NCBI RefSeq assembly: GCF_900101675.1
Contig: NZ_FNKG01000001.1
Span: 665,378 to 729,377, forward strand
Direction: 5' to 3'
Length of the DNA stretch: 64,000 bases
Source of the DNA: Curtobacterium sp. UNCCL20
GTDB taxonomy: Bacteria > Actinomycetota > Actinomycetes > Actinomycetales > Microbacteriaceae
Shown: one piece after another, positions 1 through 6,484 of the stretch
Layout: each line of letters begins with the position of its first letter
Numbering within the stretch: position 1 is the first letter of the stretch
Program-made: the position numbers and the translations under genes
Notes under the pieces: model-generated
The model's input: only the letters and a program-made list of their open reading frames with translations
What the model was told of the DNA's origin: nothing
Database searches by the model: none

Positions 1-504
1 CTCCGTGAGATCGGGGTCGACCTCGTCGAGATCGGCCACGCGGAACGGCGGTCCCTGTTCCACGAGACCGACGACGAGATCGCGGGGAAGGTGCATGCCG
101 CGTTCCGCAACCACCTGCGGCCGTTGATCTGCGTCGGGGAGGCGAGTCGTGCCTCCAGTCAGACCGCGGTCGCCGACGTGACCGCGCAGCTCGACCGGTT
201 CACCGCGACGGCCGTCGCCGACGGACTGGCCGGTTCCGTCATCGTGGCGTACGAGCCGGTCTGGTCGATCGGCGCGCCGCAGCCGGCGCCCGACGACCAC
301 ATCGTCGACGTGCTCGCCGGCATCGAGGCGCACCTGGCGTCCCGGCCGGAGCTCGCGGGCAGCGCCGTGATCTACGGCGGCAGCGCCGGGCCGGGCCTGC
401 TGACCCGGGGTCAGGGCCGGATCGGGGGGCTGTTCCTCGGCCGGTTCGCCCACGACCCCGAAGCGATCCGGACGATCCTCGACGAGGTGACCGCGCTCAG
501 TTGA
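1..504 (+). CDS. Triosephosphate isomerase-family protein (5' end outside window)
   Basis: The last 167 codons of a TIM-barrel sugar-phosphate isomerase; the start lies before the window. The catalytic histidine motif EIGHAERR (usually EIGHSERR) is near visible residues 11-18, the catalytic glutamate is in AYEPVWSIG, and the C-terminal phosphate-binding segments IYGGSAGP and GLFLGRF are present. The gripping loop reads SIGAPQPAPDDH instead of the usual AIGTGKTAT-type sequence. From family knowledge, that kind of loop occurs in second TIM paralogues of sugar-alcohol pathways, such as tetrulose-phosphate isomerases; this is inference. Its stop overlaps the stop of the convergent NmrA-like gene by 8 bp. 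Confidence 0.85.
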   Translation, partial: LREIGVDLVEIGHAERRSLFHETDDEIAGKVHAAFRNHLRPLICVGEASRASSQTAVADVTAQLDRFTATAVADGLAGSVIVAYEPVWSIGAPQPAPDDHIVDVLAGIEAHLASRPELAGSAVIYGGSAGPGLLTRGQGRIGGLFLGRFAHDPEAIRTILDEVTALS

Positions 505-1339
505 GCTGGTCCTCCACCGGTCGCGGTGCACGGCCGAGGAGTTCCCCGAGCAGCGGGTCCGTCCCGGCGAACAGCCCCTGGCCCGCCGCGCGGAACATGC
601 CGAGCAGGAAGCCGACCATGTGCGGGTCCTGCCCGGCGGCGATCGCCCGCGCCGTCCACTCGTCCTCGCCGAGGACCTCGTACCGGATCGTCAGTCCGGT
701 GCGGGCGGACGCGGCGTCGGCGAGCTCGGCGAAGGTCGGCGCTGCCGGTGCGGTCAGGGTCACCGGTCCGTCGTACGGCTCGTCGGCGAGGAGGATGCGG
801 GCTGCGGCTTCGGCGGCGTCCTCGCGTGCGGTCCACGAGACGGGGCCGTCGACCGGGACGGACACGACGCCGGTTGTCTGCCACGGGCCCATCAGCCACC
901 CGGTGCTGTGCGCGTAGAACCCGTTCCGGAGGCTCGTCCACGGCAGGCCGGACTCGCGGAGCAGGTCCTCGGTGCGGGCGTGGTCGTCGGCGGGTGCGAA
1001 CGGCGACCCGTGCGCTGCGCCCTGGTGGCTCGTGTAGAGGACCCGGCCGACCCCCGCCGTGACCGCGGCGTCGACGGCGGCGCGGTGCAGGGCGACGGCG
1101 TCGGCCGTCGGCTCGTTCGACGACACGAGCAGGAGCTGGTCGGCACCCGCGAACGCCGCCGGCAGGGTCTCCGGTTCCGCGTAGTCGCCGCGGCGGACCT
1201 CGACGCCCCGTGCGGCGAACCGGTCGGCCCTGGCGGGATCGCGGGTGACCACCGCGACCTCGGACGGCGAGAGGCGTTCGAGGAGGTGGTCGGTGGTGGC
1301 GCCGTTGAGGGCGCCGGTGGCTCCGGTGATGACGATCAT
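497..1339 (-). CDS. NmrA-like NAD(P)-binding protein (QorB-type)
   Basis: 280 aa atypical SDR. The N-terminal Rossmann motif TGATGALNG (residues 5-13) binds NAD(P), and the lack of a YxxxK catalytic pair fits the NmrA/QorB group of quinone reductases and redox sensors. The start is an ATG behind a GGAG Shine-Dalgarno. It is divergent from a TetR gene with about 80 bp between them that holds two inverted repeats, so the TetR protein probably represses it. A paralogue lies at 42105-42944. Substrate unknown; quinone or nitro-compound reduction is the family-based guess. Confidence 0.8.
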   Translation of the reverse strand: MIVITGATGALNGATTDHLLERLSPSEVAVVTRDPARADRFAARGVEVRRGDYAEPETLPAAFAGADQLLLVSSNEPTADAVALHRAAVDAAVTAGVGRVLYTSHQGAAHGSPFAPADDHARTEDLLRESGLPWTSLRNGFYAHSTGWLMGPWQTTGVVSVPVDGPVSWTAREDAAEAAARILLADEPYDGPVTLTAPAAPTFAELADAASARTGLTIRYEVLGEDEWTARAIAAGQDPHMVGFLLGMFRAAGQGLFAGTDPLLGELLGRAPRPVEDQLN

Positions 1340-1357
1340 GGTCGACTCCGATTCGTT

Positions 1358-1377
1358 GATAACTACTTGGTGTTATC
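1358..1377. promoter_or_regulatory. Inverted repeat GATAAC-N8-GTTATC
   Basis: Six-base perfect arms in the intergenic region between the NmrA-like gene and the tetR gene. It may be a second, weaker operator half or part of the promoter of the minus-strand gene. Confidence 0.4.
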
Positions 1378-1383
1378 GACGGT

Positions 1384-1405
1384 AACACACTGGTAGCAGT
1401 GTGTT
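1384..1405. promoter_or_regulatory. Probable TetR operator
   Basis: Perfect inverted repeat AACACACTG-GTAG-CAGTGTGTT (9-bp arms, 4-bp spacer) just upstream of the -10 box of the tetR gene and between it and the divergent NmrA-like gene. The size and position are typical of an autoregulatory TetR operator; binding is inferred. Confidence 0.7.
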
Positions 1406-1407
1406 GT

Positions 1408-1413
1408 TATCGT
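1408..1413 (+). promoter_or_regulatory. -10 box TATCGT, leaderless start of tetR
   Basis: TATCGT lies six bases before GTG 1420, the spacing expected when transcription starts at the start codon. This supports 1420 over upstream in-frame codons as the true start. Confidence 0.55.
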
Positions 1414-1419
1414 TGTTCC

Positions 1420-2142
1420 GTGATCGACCAGGGGACGCAGCGCGACGAGACACGAGCACGCATCGTCGAGGTCGCCGGGCGCATGCTCCGCGACGAGGGT
1501 GCGGCCGCGGTCACGACTCGAGCGGTCGCCGAGGGCGCCGGGGTGCAGGCACCGACGATCTACCGGCTCTTCGGCGACAAGGACGGTCTGCTCGAAGCCG
1601 TCGCCGAACACGCGATGACGACCTTCACCGCCGTCAAGGCCAATGCGGTCCGAGCGGCACGCGACGAGCAGGTCGACCCGCTGGAGGACCTCCGCGTCGG
1701 GTGGACGACCACCATCGGCTTCGGCCTGGCGAACCCCGACCTGTTCGTGCTCCTCAGCGATCCCGAGCGGGGACGGCGCTCGGCCGCAGCGCGGGCTGGC
1801 ACCGCCCTGCTCGCCGAACGCGTCCGCCGGGTCGCCGAGGCCGGACGGCTCGCCGTCCCGGAGCACCGCGCGGTGGACCTGATGCACGCCGCCGGCACCG
1901 GCGCCGTGCTGTCGATCCTGTCCAAGCCCCAGGCCGAGCGGGACGCCTCCCTGGCGGACGACGCGTTCGCGGCCGTCCTCGGGCGGATCATCGTCCGCGA
2001 CGAGGAGGCCGGGACGGATCGAGCCGCTGCGGTGACGAGCGCAGCGATCACCCTCCGGGCCGCGGCACCGGACCTCGACGTGCTGTCGTCGGCCGAGCGG
2101 ACCATGCTCGCCGAGTGGCTCGACCGGATCGCGAGCGCTTAA
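1420..2142 (+). CDS. TetR-family transcriptional regulator
   Basis: 240 aa. The N-terminal helix-turn-helix spans about residues 15-60: TTRAVAEGAGVQAPTIYR, then LFGDKDGLLEAV, the TetR signature. The rest is a ligand-binding domain without a recognised subfamily. GTG 1420 is chosen because a -10 box sits six bases upstream and codons before it run into the operator. It is divergent from the NmrA-like gene, which is the likely target together with its own gene. Its stop overlaps the stop of the convergent SDR gene by two bases. Confidence 0.88.
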   Translation: MIDQGTQRDETRARIVEVAGRMLRDEGAAAVTTRAVAEGAGVQAPTIYRLFGDKDGLLEAVAEHAMTTFTAVKANAVRAARDEQVDPLEDLRVGWTTTIGFGLANPDLFVLLSDPERGRRSAAARAGTALLAERVRRVAEAGRLAVPEHRAVDLMHAAGTGAVLSILSKPQAERDASLADDAFAAVLGRIIVRDEEAGTDRAAAVTSAAITLRAAAPDLDVLSSAERTMLAEWLDRIASA

Positions 2143-2867
2143 CCCCGGGGCTGCTCCTCCGGCGCGAGCATCTGGGCCAGGACCGCGTACAGCTCCTTGG
2201 GGTCGCGGGCGAGCATCTGCTTGATCGACGCGGTCTGCTCGTCCACCACGACCTCGTACTCACCGCGCTCCACCCCGTCCAGCGTCGCCCGCGCCACGTC
2301 CGCGGGGTCGATCTTGGCCATCGAGACCCCCGCAGTCATGTCCGTGTCCGCGACTCCGAGGTGCACGGACATCACCGACGTCCCCTGGTCGGCCAACTCG
2401 TGACGCAACGCGTTGCCCATGTTCCACAGGGCGGCTTTCGACACCGCGTAGGCGGACGCCCCCGGCATGGCGAGCCAGGAGGCGCCCGAGGCGATGTTCA
2501 CGATGGTCCCACCGCCGTTCGCGGACAGGACGGGGGCGAAGGCGCGGATCACCGACAGGGTGCCCCAGACGTTGGTGTCCATGTCGGCGTGGGCCGCGTC
2601 CAGGTCGCCCAGCAGGGTCGCGGTGGTGGCGATCCCGGCGTTGTTGACGAGGAGGTCGACGTCGGTCGCGACAGCAGCGGCGTCGGCGACGGACTGCGGC
2701 GACGTGATGTCGAGGGCGAGACGCTCCACGCCCTCGAGGTCGATCAGTTCGGGTCGTCGGGCGGTCGCGTACACCGTCGCCCCGCGTGCGATCAGCTGGG
2801 CGGCGAGGTGGCGTCCGATACCGCGGTTCGCGCCGGTGACGAGGGCAGTGGCTCCAGAGATGTCCAT
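2139..2867 (-). CDS. SDR-family oxidoreductase
   Basis: 242 aa classical short-chain dehydrogenase. TGANRGIG (residues 11-18) is the cofactor motif, NNAG stabilises the core, and the catalytic serine and YAVSK (Tyr, Lys) are present, so it should be an active NAD(P)-dependent oxidoreductase. The ATG at 2867 follows a TACCGT -10 box by six bases, so the mRNA is probably leaderless; the longer reading frame upstream would run through the operator. It is divergent from a merR gene whose product probably activates it. The substrate cannot be told from sequence. Confidence 0.87.
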   Translation of the reverse strand: MDISGATALVTGANRGIGRHLAAQLIARGATVYATARRPELIDLEGVERLALDITSPQSVADAAAVATDVDLLVNNAGIATTATLLGDLDAAHADMDTNVWGTLSVIRAFAPVLSANGGGTIVNIASGASWLAMPGASAYAVSKAALWNMGNALRHELADQGTSVMSVHLGVADTDMTAGVSMAKIDPADVARATLDGVERGEYEVVVDEQTASIKQMLARDPKELYAVLAQMLAPEEQPRG

Positions 2868-2873
2868 ACCGGT

Positions 2874-2905
2874 ACGGTAGAACCTGACGTTGACGTGAGG
2901 ATCAA
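2874..2905 (-). promoter_or_regulatory. MerR-type promoter with 20-bp spacer and operator
   Basis: On the minus strand: -35 TTGATC (2900-2905), a 20-bp spacer, and -10 TACCGT (2874-2879). The spacer holds the near-perfect inverted repeat CCTGACGT-TG-ACGTGAGG (2883-2900, 7 of 8 bases paired). An overlong spacer filled by a palindrome is the hallmark of MerR-activated promoters, and the merR gene starts 21 bp beyond the -35 box. Confidence 0.75.
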
Positions 2906-2925
2906 GCAGGGAAGCCGGGAAGAGC

Positions 2926-3321
2926 ATGCGGATCGGAGAACTCGCAGCACGCGCCGGCGTCAGCGTGCGGTCGCTGCGCTACTACGAGGAACAGGGCCTC
3001 CTCGAGTCCGAGCGGACCACGGGCGGGCACCGGGAGTACCGCGAGTCCGACGTGACGCGGGTGCGCTTCATGCAGATGCTCTACGCAGCGGGCATGCCCA
3101 GCCGCCGGATCATCGAGCTCCTGCCGTTCCTCGACACCGGGGTCGCGACACCGACGATGCTCGACCACTTCGACGAGGAGAGTGAGCGCATCCGACACCA
3201 GGTCGAGGCCCTCACCGCGACCCAGGATCGCCTCGCGCGGCTCCGCGAGATCGCGGCGGAGTCGATCGCGGGACGGTCACCGGACGAGTGCCGCTCGTCG
3301 GCCAACGCGGCCGCCGGCTGA
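2926..3321 (+). CDS. MerR-family transcriptional regulator
   Basis: 131 aa. The N-terminal winged helix begins MRIGELAARAGVSVRSLRYY, followed by EEQGLLES and the wing with GHREYRE; the C-terminal half is the long dimerisation helix. No cysteine cluster is present for metal or iron-sulfur sensing, so it fits the small-molecule or stress branch next to SDR and aldo-keto reductase genes. The likely target is the divergent SDR, whose promoter carries the operator. Start ATG with a GGGAAG purine stretch upstream. Confidence 0.88.
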   Translation: MRIGELAARAGVSVRSLRYYEEQGLLESERTTGGHREYRESDVTRVRFMQMLYAAGMPSRRIIELLPFLDTGVATPTMLDHFDEESERIRHQVEALTATQDRLARLREIAAESIAGRSPDECRSSANAAAG

Positions 3322-3387
3322 CGGCGAGGATCCTGCGCCGCCCGTTCGCACGACGCCCTGCCCCGCGAGCGGTTCGCCCCGAGACGA

Positions 3388-4062
3388 TCAGGCGTCGTCA
3401 CGCGCGCCGGCCAGCCCGTGGTCGTGCGCGTAGACGACGAGCTGCACCCGGTCACGCAGGGCCAGCTTCCCGAGGATGCTCGAGATCTGCGTCTTCACGG
3501 TCGACTCGGTGACGAACTCCTTCGCCGCGATCTCCGCGTTCGACAGCCCCCGCGATGCCCAGCCGAACACGATGCGCTCCCGGTCGGTCAGCGTCTGGAA
3601 GGCCGGCGGCTGCGGGAGCGGCGCGCGCTCCACGTCGGCACCGAACAGCTGCGACAGGTCGTTCGGAGCGATCACCGAGCTGCCCTCGTGCACCGCGCGG
3701 ACGGCTGCGAACAGGAACGGCGGCGTGGTGTCCTTCAGCAGGAACCCGCTCGCGCCGAGGCGGATCGCCGTCGCCGCTGCCGGGTCGAGCCCGAACGTCG
3801 TGAGGACGACCACGCGGGGGAGCGGCCCGTTCACCGCGCCGGAGAACAGCTGCCGGACTGTCTCGAGCCCGTCCATGCCGGCCATCCGCATGTCGAGCAG
3901 CATCACGTCCGGTCGGAGCTCCGGGATGCGCGCGAGTGCTTCGGCGCCGTCCGAGGCCTCGCCGACGACCACCATGTCGTCCTGTGCGTCGAGCACTACG
4001 CGGAGCCCCGCGCGGAACAGTGCCTGGTCGTCGGTGAGCAGGATGCGGATCGGATCGGTCAT
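3388..4062 (-). CDS. NarL/LuxR-family response regulator
   Basis: 224 aa. The receiver domain (1-125) has the acidic pair DD near residue 10, the phospho-acceptor Asp in MLLDMRM and the conserved Lys in LLKD. The C-terminal LuxR helix-turn-helix has LTDRERIVFGWASRGLSNAE and the recognition helix TESTVKTQISSI. It is encoded after the histidine kinase with an ATGA overlap, so the two are translated together and form a pair. Signal and regulon are unknown. Confidence 0.92.
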   Translation of the reverse strand: MTDPIRILLTDDQALFRAGLRVVLDAQDDMVVVGEASDGAEALARIPELRPDVMLLDMRMAGMDGLETVRQLFSGAVNGPLPRVVVLTTFGLDPAAATAIRLGASGFLLKDTTPPFLFAAVRAVHEGSSVIAPNDLSQLFGADVERAPLPQPPAFQTLTDRERIVFGWASRGLSNAEIAAKEFVTESTVKTQISSILGKLALRDRVQLVVYAHDHGLAGARDDA

Positions 4063-5270
4063 CGGATGGTCCCCCCATGGGCGTCGAACGGGATGCGGGC
4101 GCGTGCGGCGAACACGTCGTCCAGGACGGCGGCGTCGAAGGACCCGCCGAGGGCGTGGAGCCGGGACTGCATGCCCTCGACCCCGCGCCCGGAGCCCGCG
4201 GTGGTGCCGTCGCCGACGACGTTCTCCACCTCGAGCACGAGATCGGCGCTCCGCCAGGTCTCGCGCACCACGACCGGCTGGCCGGGGGCGCCGTGGCGGA
4301 GCGCGTTCGTGAGCATCTCCTGCAGGACCCGGCGAGCGGCGGTCCCGCTGTCCGGACCGAGCGGCCGGGCGGCGCCGCGCAGGGTGCGGTCCACCTCGAC
4401 GCCGGCTTCCCGGATGCCCTGCACGATCTCGTCGAGCGAGCCCGGGTCGGTGTCGGTCCCCGAACCGTCGATGTGCCCCAGGACCTGCCGGACCTCGACG
4501 AGCGAGCTGCGGGCGGTGCTGGCGATGGTGGCACTGACCTCGCGGATCCGGGCCTCGTCGTCGAGGAACGGCACCGAGTCGGCCTGCGCGATGATCACGG
4601 CGAGGGAGTGTCCGACGACGTCGTGCACGTCCCGTGCGATGTCGGCGCGGATGCGCTCCGCCTCGGCCTCGTCGATCGCCCGGGTGGCGACCTCTTCGGC
4701 GCGGGTGGCGACCTCGGCTGCTCGGGACGCTGCGGCTTCGGCGTCCGCGCGGCGCTCCGACTCGCGGTTGCGGGAGCGGAAGGCCCGCACGGCCAGGCCG
4801 CCGGCCCACACGCTGACGAGCGAGGTCGCCGGCGCTGCCAGCGCGAGGAAGGCCTGGTCACCGGGGCCGGTGACGAGCACGGCGAAGCGGAACCCGGTCA
4901 GGGCCAGGTACGCGGTCGCGCCGACACCCGCCACGAGGGCGAGGAGACCGGAGAGCACGACCTCGGCCTTGGAGCCGACGATCGCGGTCGTGCCGATCAC
5001 GACGAAGAGCGCCAGGTCGACGAGGGACGGTCGCTCGTACCCCTGCACCTGGATGACGCCGAGCACGACCGTCATGAGCATCGCGGCCGACGGCGAGATG
5101 CGGCGCAGGGCGATGGCACCGGAGGCGGCGACGACGGCGGAGAGGCTCGCGTGCTCGAGTTCGAGGTCGATCGGGGCGAGGAACGCGAGCGCCGCGATGA
5201 CCGCCCAGACCACGTCGATGATGATCGACCGGGTGGCGAGCGGCCGGATGAACGTGCGCCGTTCGGTCAC
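4059..5270 (-). CDS. Sensor histidine kinase (HisKA_3/NarX type)
   Basis: 403 aa. An N-terminal membrane domain with about five helices, then a coiled-coil linker rich in Ala, Glu and Arg, then the HisKA_3 box IARDVHDVVGHSLAVI with the phospho-accepting His, and a C-terminal ATPase domain with GRGVEGMQSR. The GTG start gives VTERRTFIRPLATRS before the first helix; upstream codons in this frame look non-coding and overlap the small gene at 5305. There is no large extracytoplasmic domain, so sensing is probably in the membrane, as in DesK-like kinases. Confidence 0.9.
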   Translation of the reverse strand: MTERRTFIRPLATRSIIIDVVWAVIAALAFLAPIDLELEHASLSAVVAASGAIALRRISPSAAMLMTVVLGVIQVQGYERPSLVDLALFVVIGTTAIVGSKAEVVLSGLLALVAGVGATAYLALTGFRFAVLVTGPGDQAFLALAAPATSLVSVWAGGLAVRAFRSRNRESERRADAEAAASRAAEVATRAEEVATRAIDEAEAERIRADIARDVHDVVGHSLAVIIAQADSVPFLDDEARIREVSATIASTARSSLVEVRQVLGHIDGSGTDTDPGSLDEIVQGIREAGVEVDRTLRGAARPLGPDSGTAARRVLQEMLTNALRHGAPGQPVVVRETWRSADLVLEVENVVGDGTTAGSGRGVEGMQSRLHALGGSFDAAVLDDVFAARARIPFDAHGGTIR

Positions 5271-5304
5271 GGCTCGATCATCGCACGGCGTCCGGACGCG
5301 GGGG

Positions 5305-5406
5305 TCACGGCATCGGCGACATCGCGACGAGCGCGATGGCGGTGACTGCGACGATCGCGGCGCAGAGCAGCAGCGTGGCGATCGTGTGCTTCGTCGAGGA
5401 CTCCAT
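5305..5406 (-). CDS. Putative 33-aa single-span membrane protein
   Basis: A short frame encoding MESSTKHTIATL, then a hydrophobic helix rich in Leu, Ala, Ile and Val, ending MSPMP. A good GGAGG Shine-Dalgarno lies nine bases before the ATG. It ends 34 bp upstream of the histidine kinase start on the same strand, so it could be the first cistron of that operon and a small modulator of the kinase. Only the ribosome site, the helix and the position support it; no homology was tested. Confidence 0.45.
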   Translation of the reverse strand: MESSTKHTIATLLLCAAIVAVTAIALVAMSPMP

Positions 5407-5496
5407 GCCATCAGCCTCCGGGGTGGAGGGGGTCGGCGGCATCAGGCCTGAGGGGGAAGGCGTTCATCCGACCGGCTGAAACGCACTTCCGCGCAC

Positions 5497-6123
5497 TCAC
5501 CCGGCGGTGCTGTCGCGGAGCATGGCCGGGCACGTGCCGCCGGGGTCCGTCGACAGCTCGTAGTGCCACGACTCGTTCTCGTACGTCTGGCACAGCCCGA
5601 AGTCCGATCCGTGCTCCTGCATCCACGAGGCCGCGTCGATCTGCCCGACGTCGACCGCCCGCCCCTGGACGTGCGCCGACCGCCCCGGGGTGTTCACCCA
5701 ACGGCGTGCTTCGCGGAGTGAGCCGTGCTCCTCGACGGCCTGGTCGAGGAGCGCCTGCTGGTACCGGGCAGTCCGCCACCCGGAGTTGATGCGCACCTCG
5801 ACCCCGTCAGCAGCAGCAGCTTCCGTCGCACGGTCCACCGCCCGACGGAGGTCCCGGTCGAGGTTCGCGATCTCCGGGGTGTCAGCGATCTCCGCCAACG
5901 GGTGGCTGTCAGCGGAGTAGCCGTCGGCGCTGCTGACCGAGACACCGGCGACCTGCGTGACGTCACCGGTCGGGACCTCCGCCGGTGCGCCGCGCGACCT
6001 GCTGGTCGGGTTCGGCGAGCCGTCACCGTCGTGGATCGAGGCGGCGGCGCACCCGGCGACGGTGAGCGCGAGGAGGCAGACGATGGAGGAGGCGATGACA
6101 TGAGGACGTGACTGGTGGTGCAT
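5497..6123 (-). CDS. M15-family D-Ala-D-Ala carboxypeptidase-like lipoprotein (VanY type)
   Basis: 208 aa. A signal peptide ends in the lipobox LTVAGC (Cys near residue 25), followed by a Ser/Thr/Pro-rich linker. The peptidase domain has the M15B zinc pattern: SAHVQGRAVDVG with the first His and Asp, and SWHYEL with the last His. INSGWRT is another conserved block. It would trim peptidoglycan stem peptides at the outer face of the membrane. It is monocistronic, with the RHS island behind it on the opposite strand. Confidence 0.88.
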   Translation of the reverse strand: MHHQSRPHVIASSIVCLLALTVAGCAAASIHDGDGSPNPTSRSRGAPAEVPTGDVTQVAGVSVSSADGYSADSHPLAEIADTPEIANLDRDLRRAVDRATEAAAADGVEVRINSGWRTARYQQALLDQAVEEHGSLREARRWVNTPGRSAHVQGRAVDVGQIDAASWMQEHGSDFGLCQTYENESWHYELSTDPGGTCPAMLRDSTAG

Positions 6124-6229
6124 GTCCCCAGCGTGCGGACCGACCCGGTTCGTCCGCGTCGGGCGCGGGGCCCAAGCGCATGGTCCCGTCGACGGAACCG
6201 GTCACTTCCCAGCGTGAGCAGGAGTCGGC

Positions 6230-6265
6230 CTGGAGGCGCGTGGCGGCGCCGCCTCGCGCCTCCAG
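6230..6265. repeat. Palindromic repeat, full copy 1
   Basis: Arms CTGGAGGCGCG and CGCGCCTCCAG are perfect. The inner GGCGGC/GCCGCC also pairs, leaving one T-T mismatch, so the whole 36 bp folds into one hairpin. It belongs to the dispersed repeat family also seen at 17672, 38139 and 54848. Confidence 0.85.
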
Positions 6266-6360
6266 TTCCGCCCGGTCGTCGCGATCAGGGCTGACATCTA
6301 GCGCTTTGTGTCGTGCCGCCCGGGCGCGTAGTGGGTCACGGCTTCTGGTTTCGACCCCCT

Positions 6361-6394
6361 TATTTGGGGGTTCGGTGTATTTGGGGGTTCGGTG
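6361..6394 (+). repeat. 17-bp tandem direct repeat, two perfect copies
   Basis: TATTTGGGGGTTCGGTG occurs twice in a row about 90 bp before the RHS start. Two head-to-tail copies upstream of a promoter suggest an activator or repressor site; no protein can be assigned. Confidence 0.7.
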
Positions 6395-6484
6395 GCGGGG
6401 GTAGTTCCGTAGCGTAACTTTTGGTTGCACGGCGCCGTCATGGGGGCGGCATTGCTGGTCGCGGCCTGTTGAGGGGTTCTGCGC

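Larger units (their letters stand above)
6124..6484. other. Intergenic region upstream of the RHS gene
   Basis: No convincing gene. It holds a full palindromic repeat (6230-6265), a CCCCC/TGGGGG stem and a 17-bp tandem direct repeat (6361-6394). A TAGCGT-like -10 near 6411 may be the promoter of the downstream RHS gene. AT-richer than its surroundings. Confidence 0.6.

Noticed and set aside
148..158. GTGCCTCCAG inside the TIM gene considered as another repeat half-site
   Set aside because: Too short a match and in a conserved coding stretch; likely chance.
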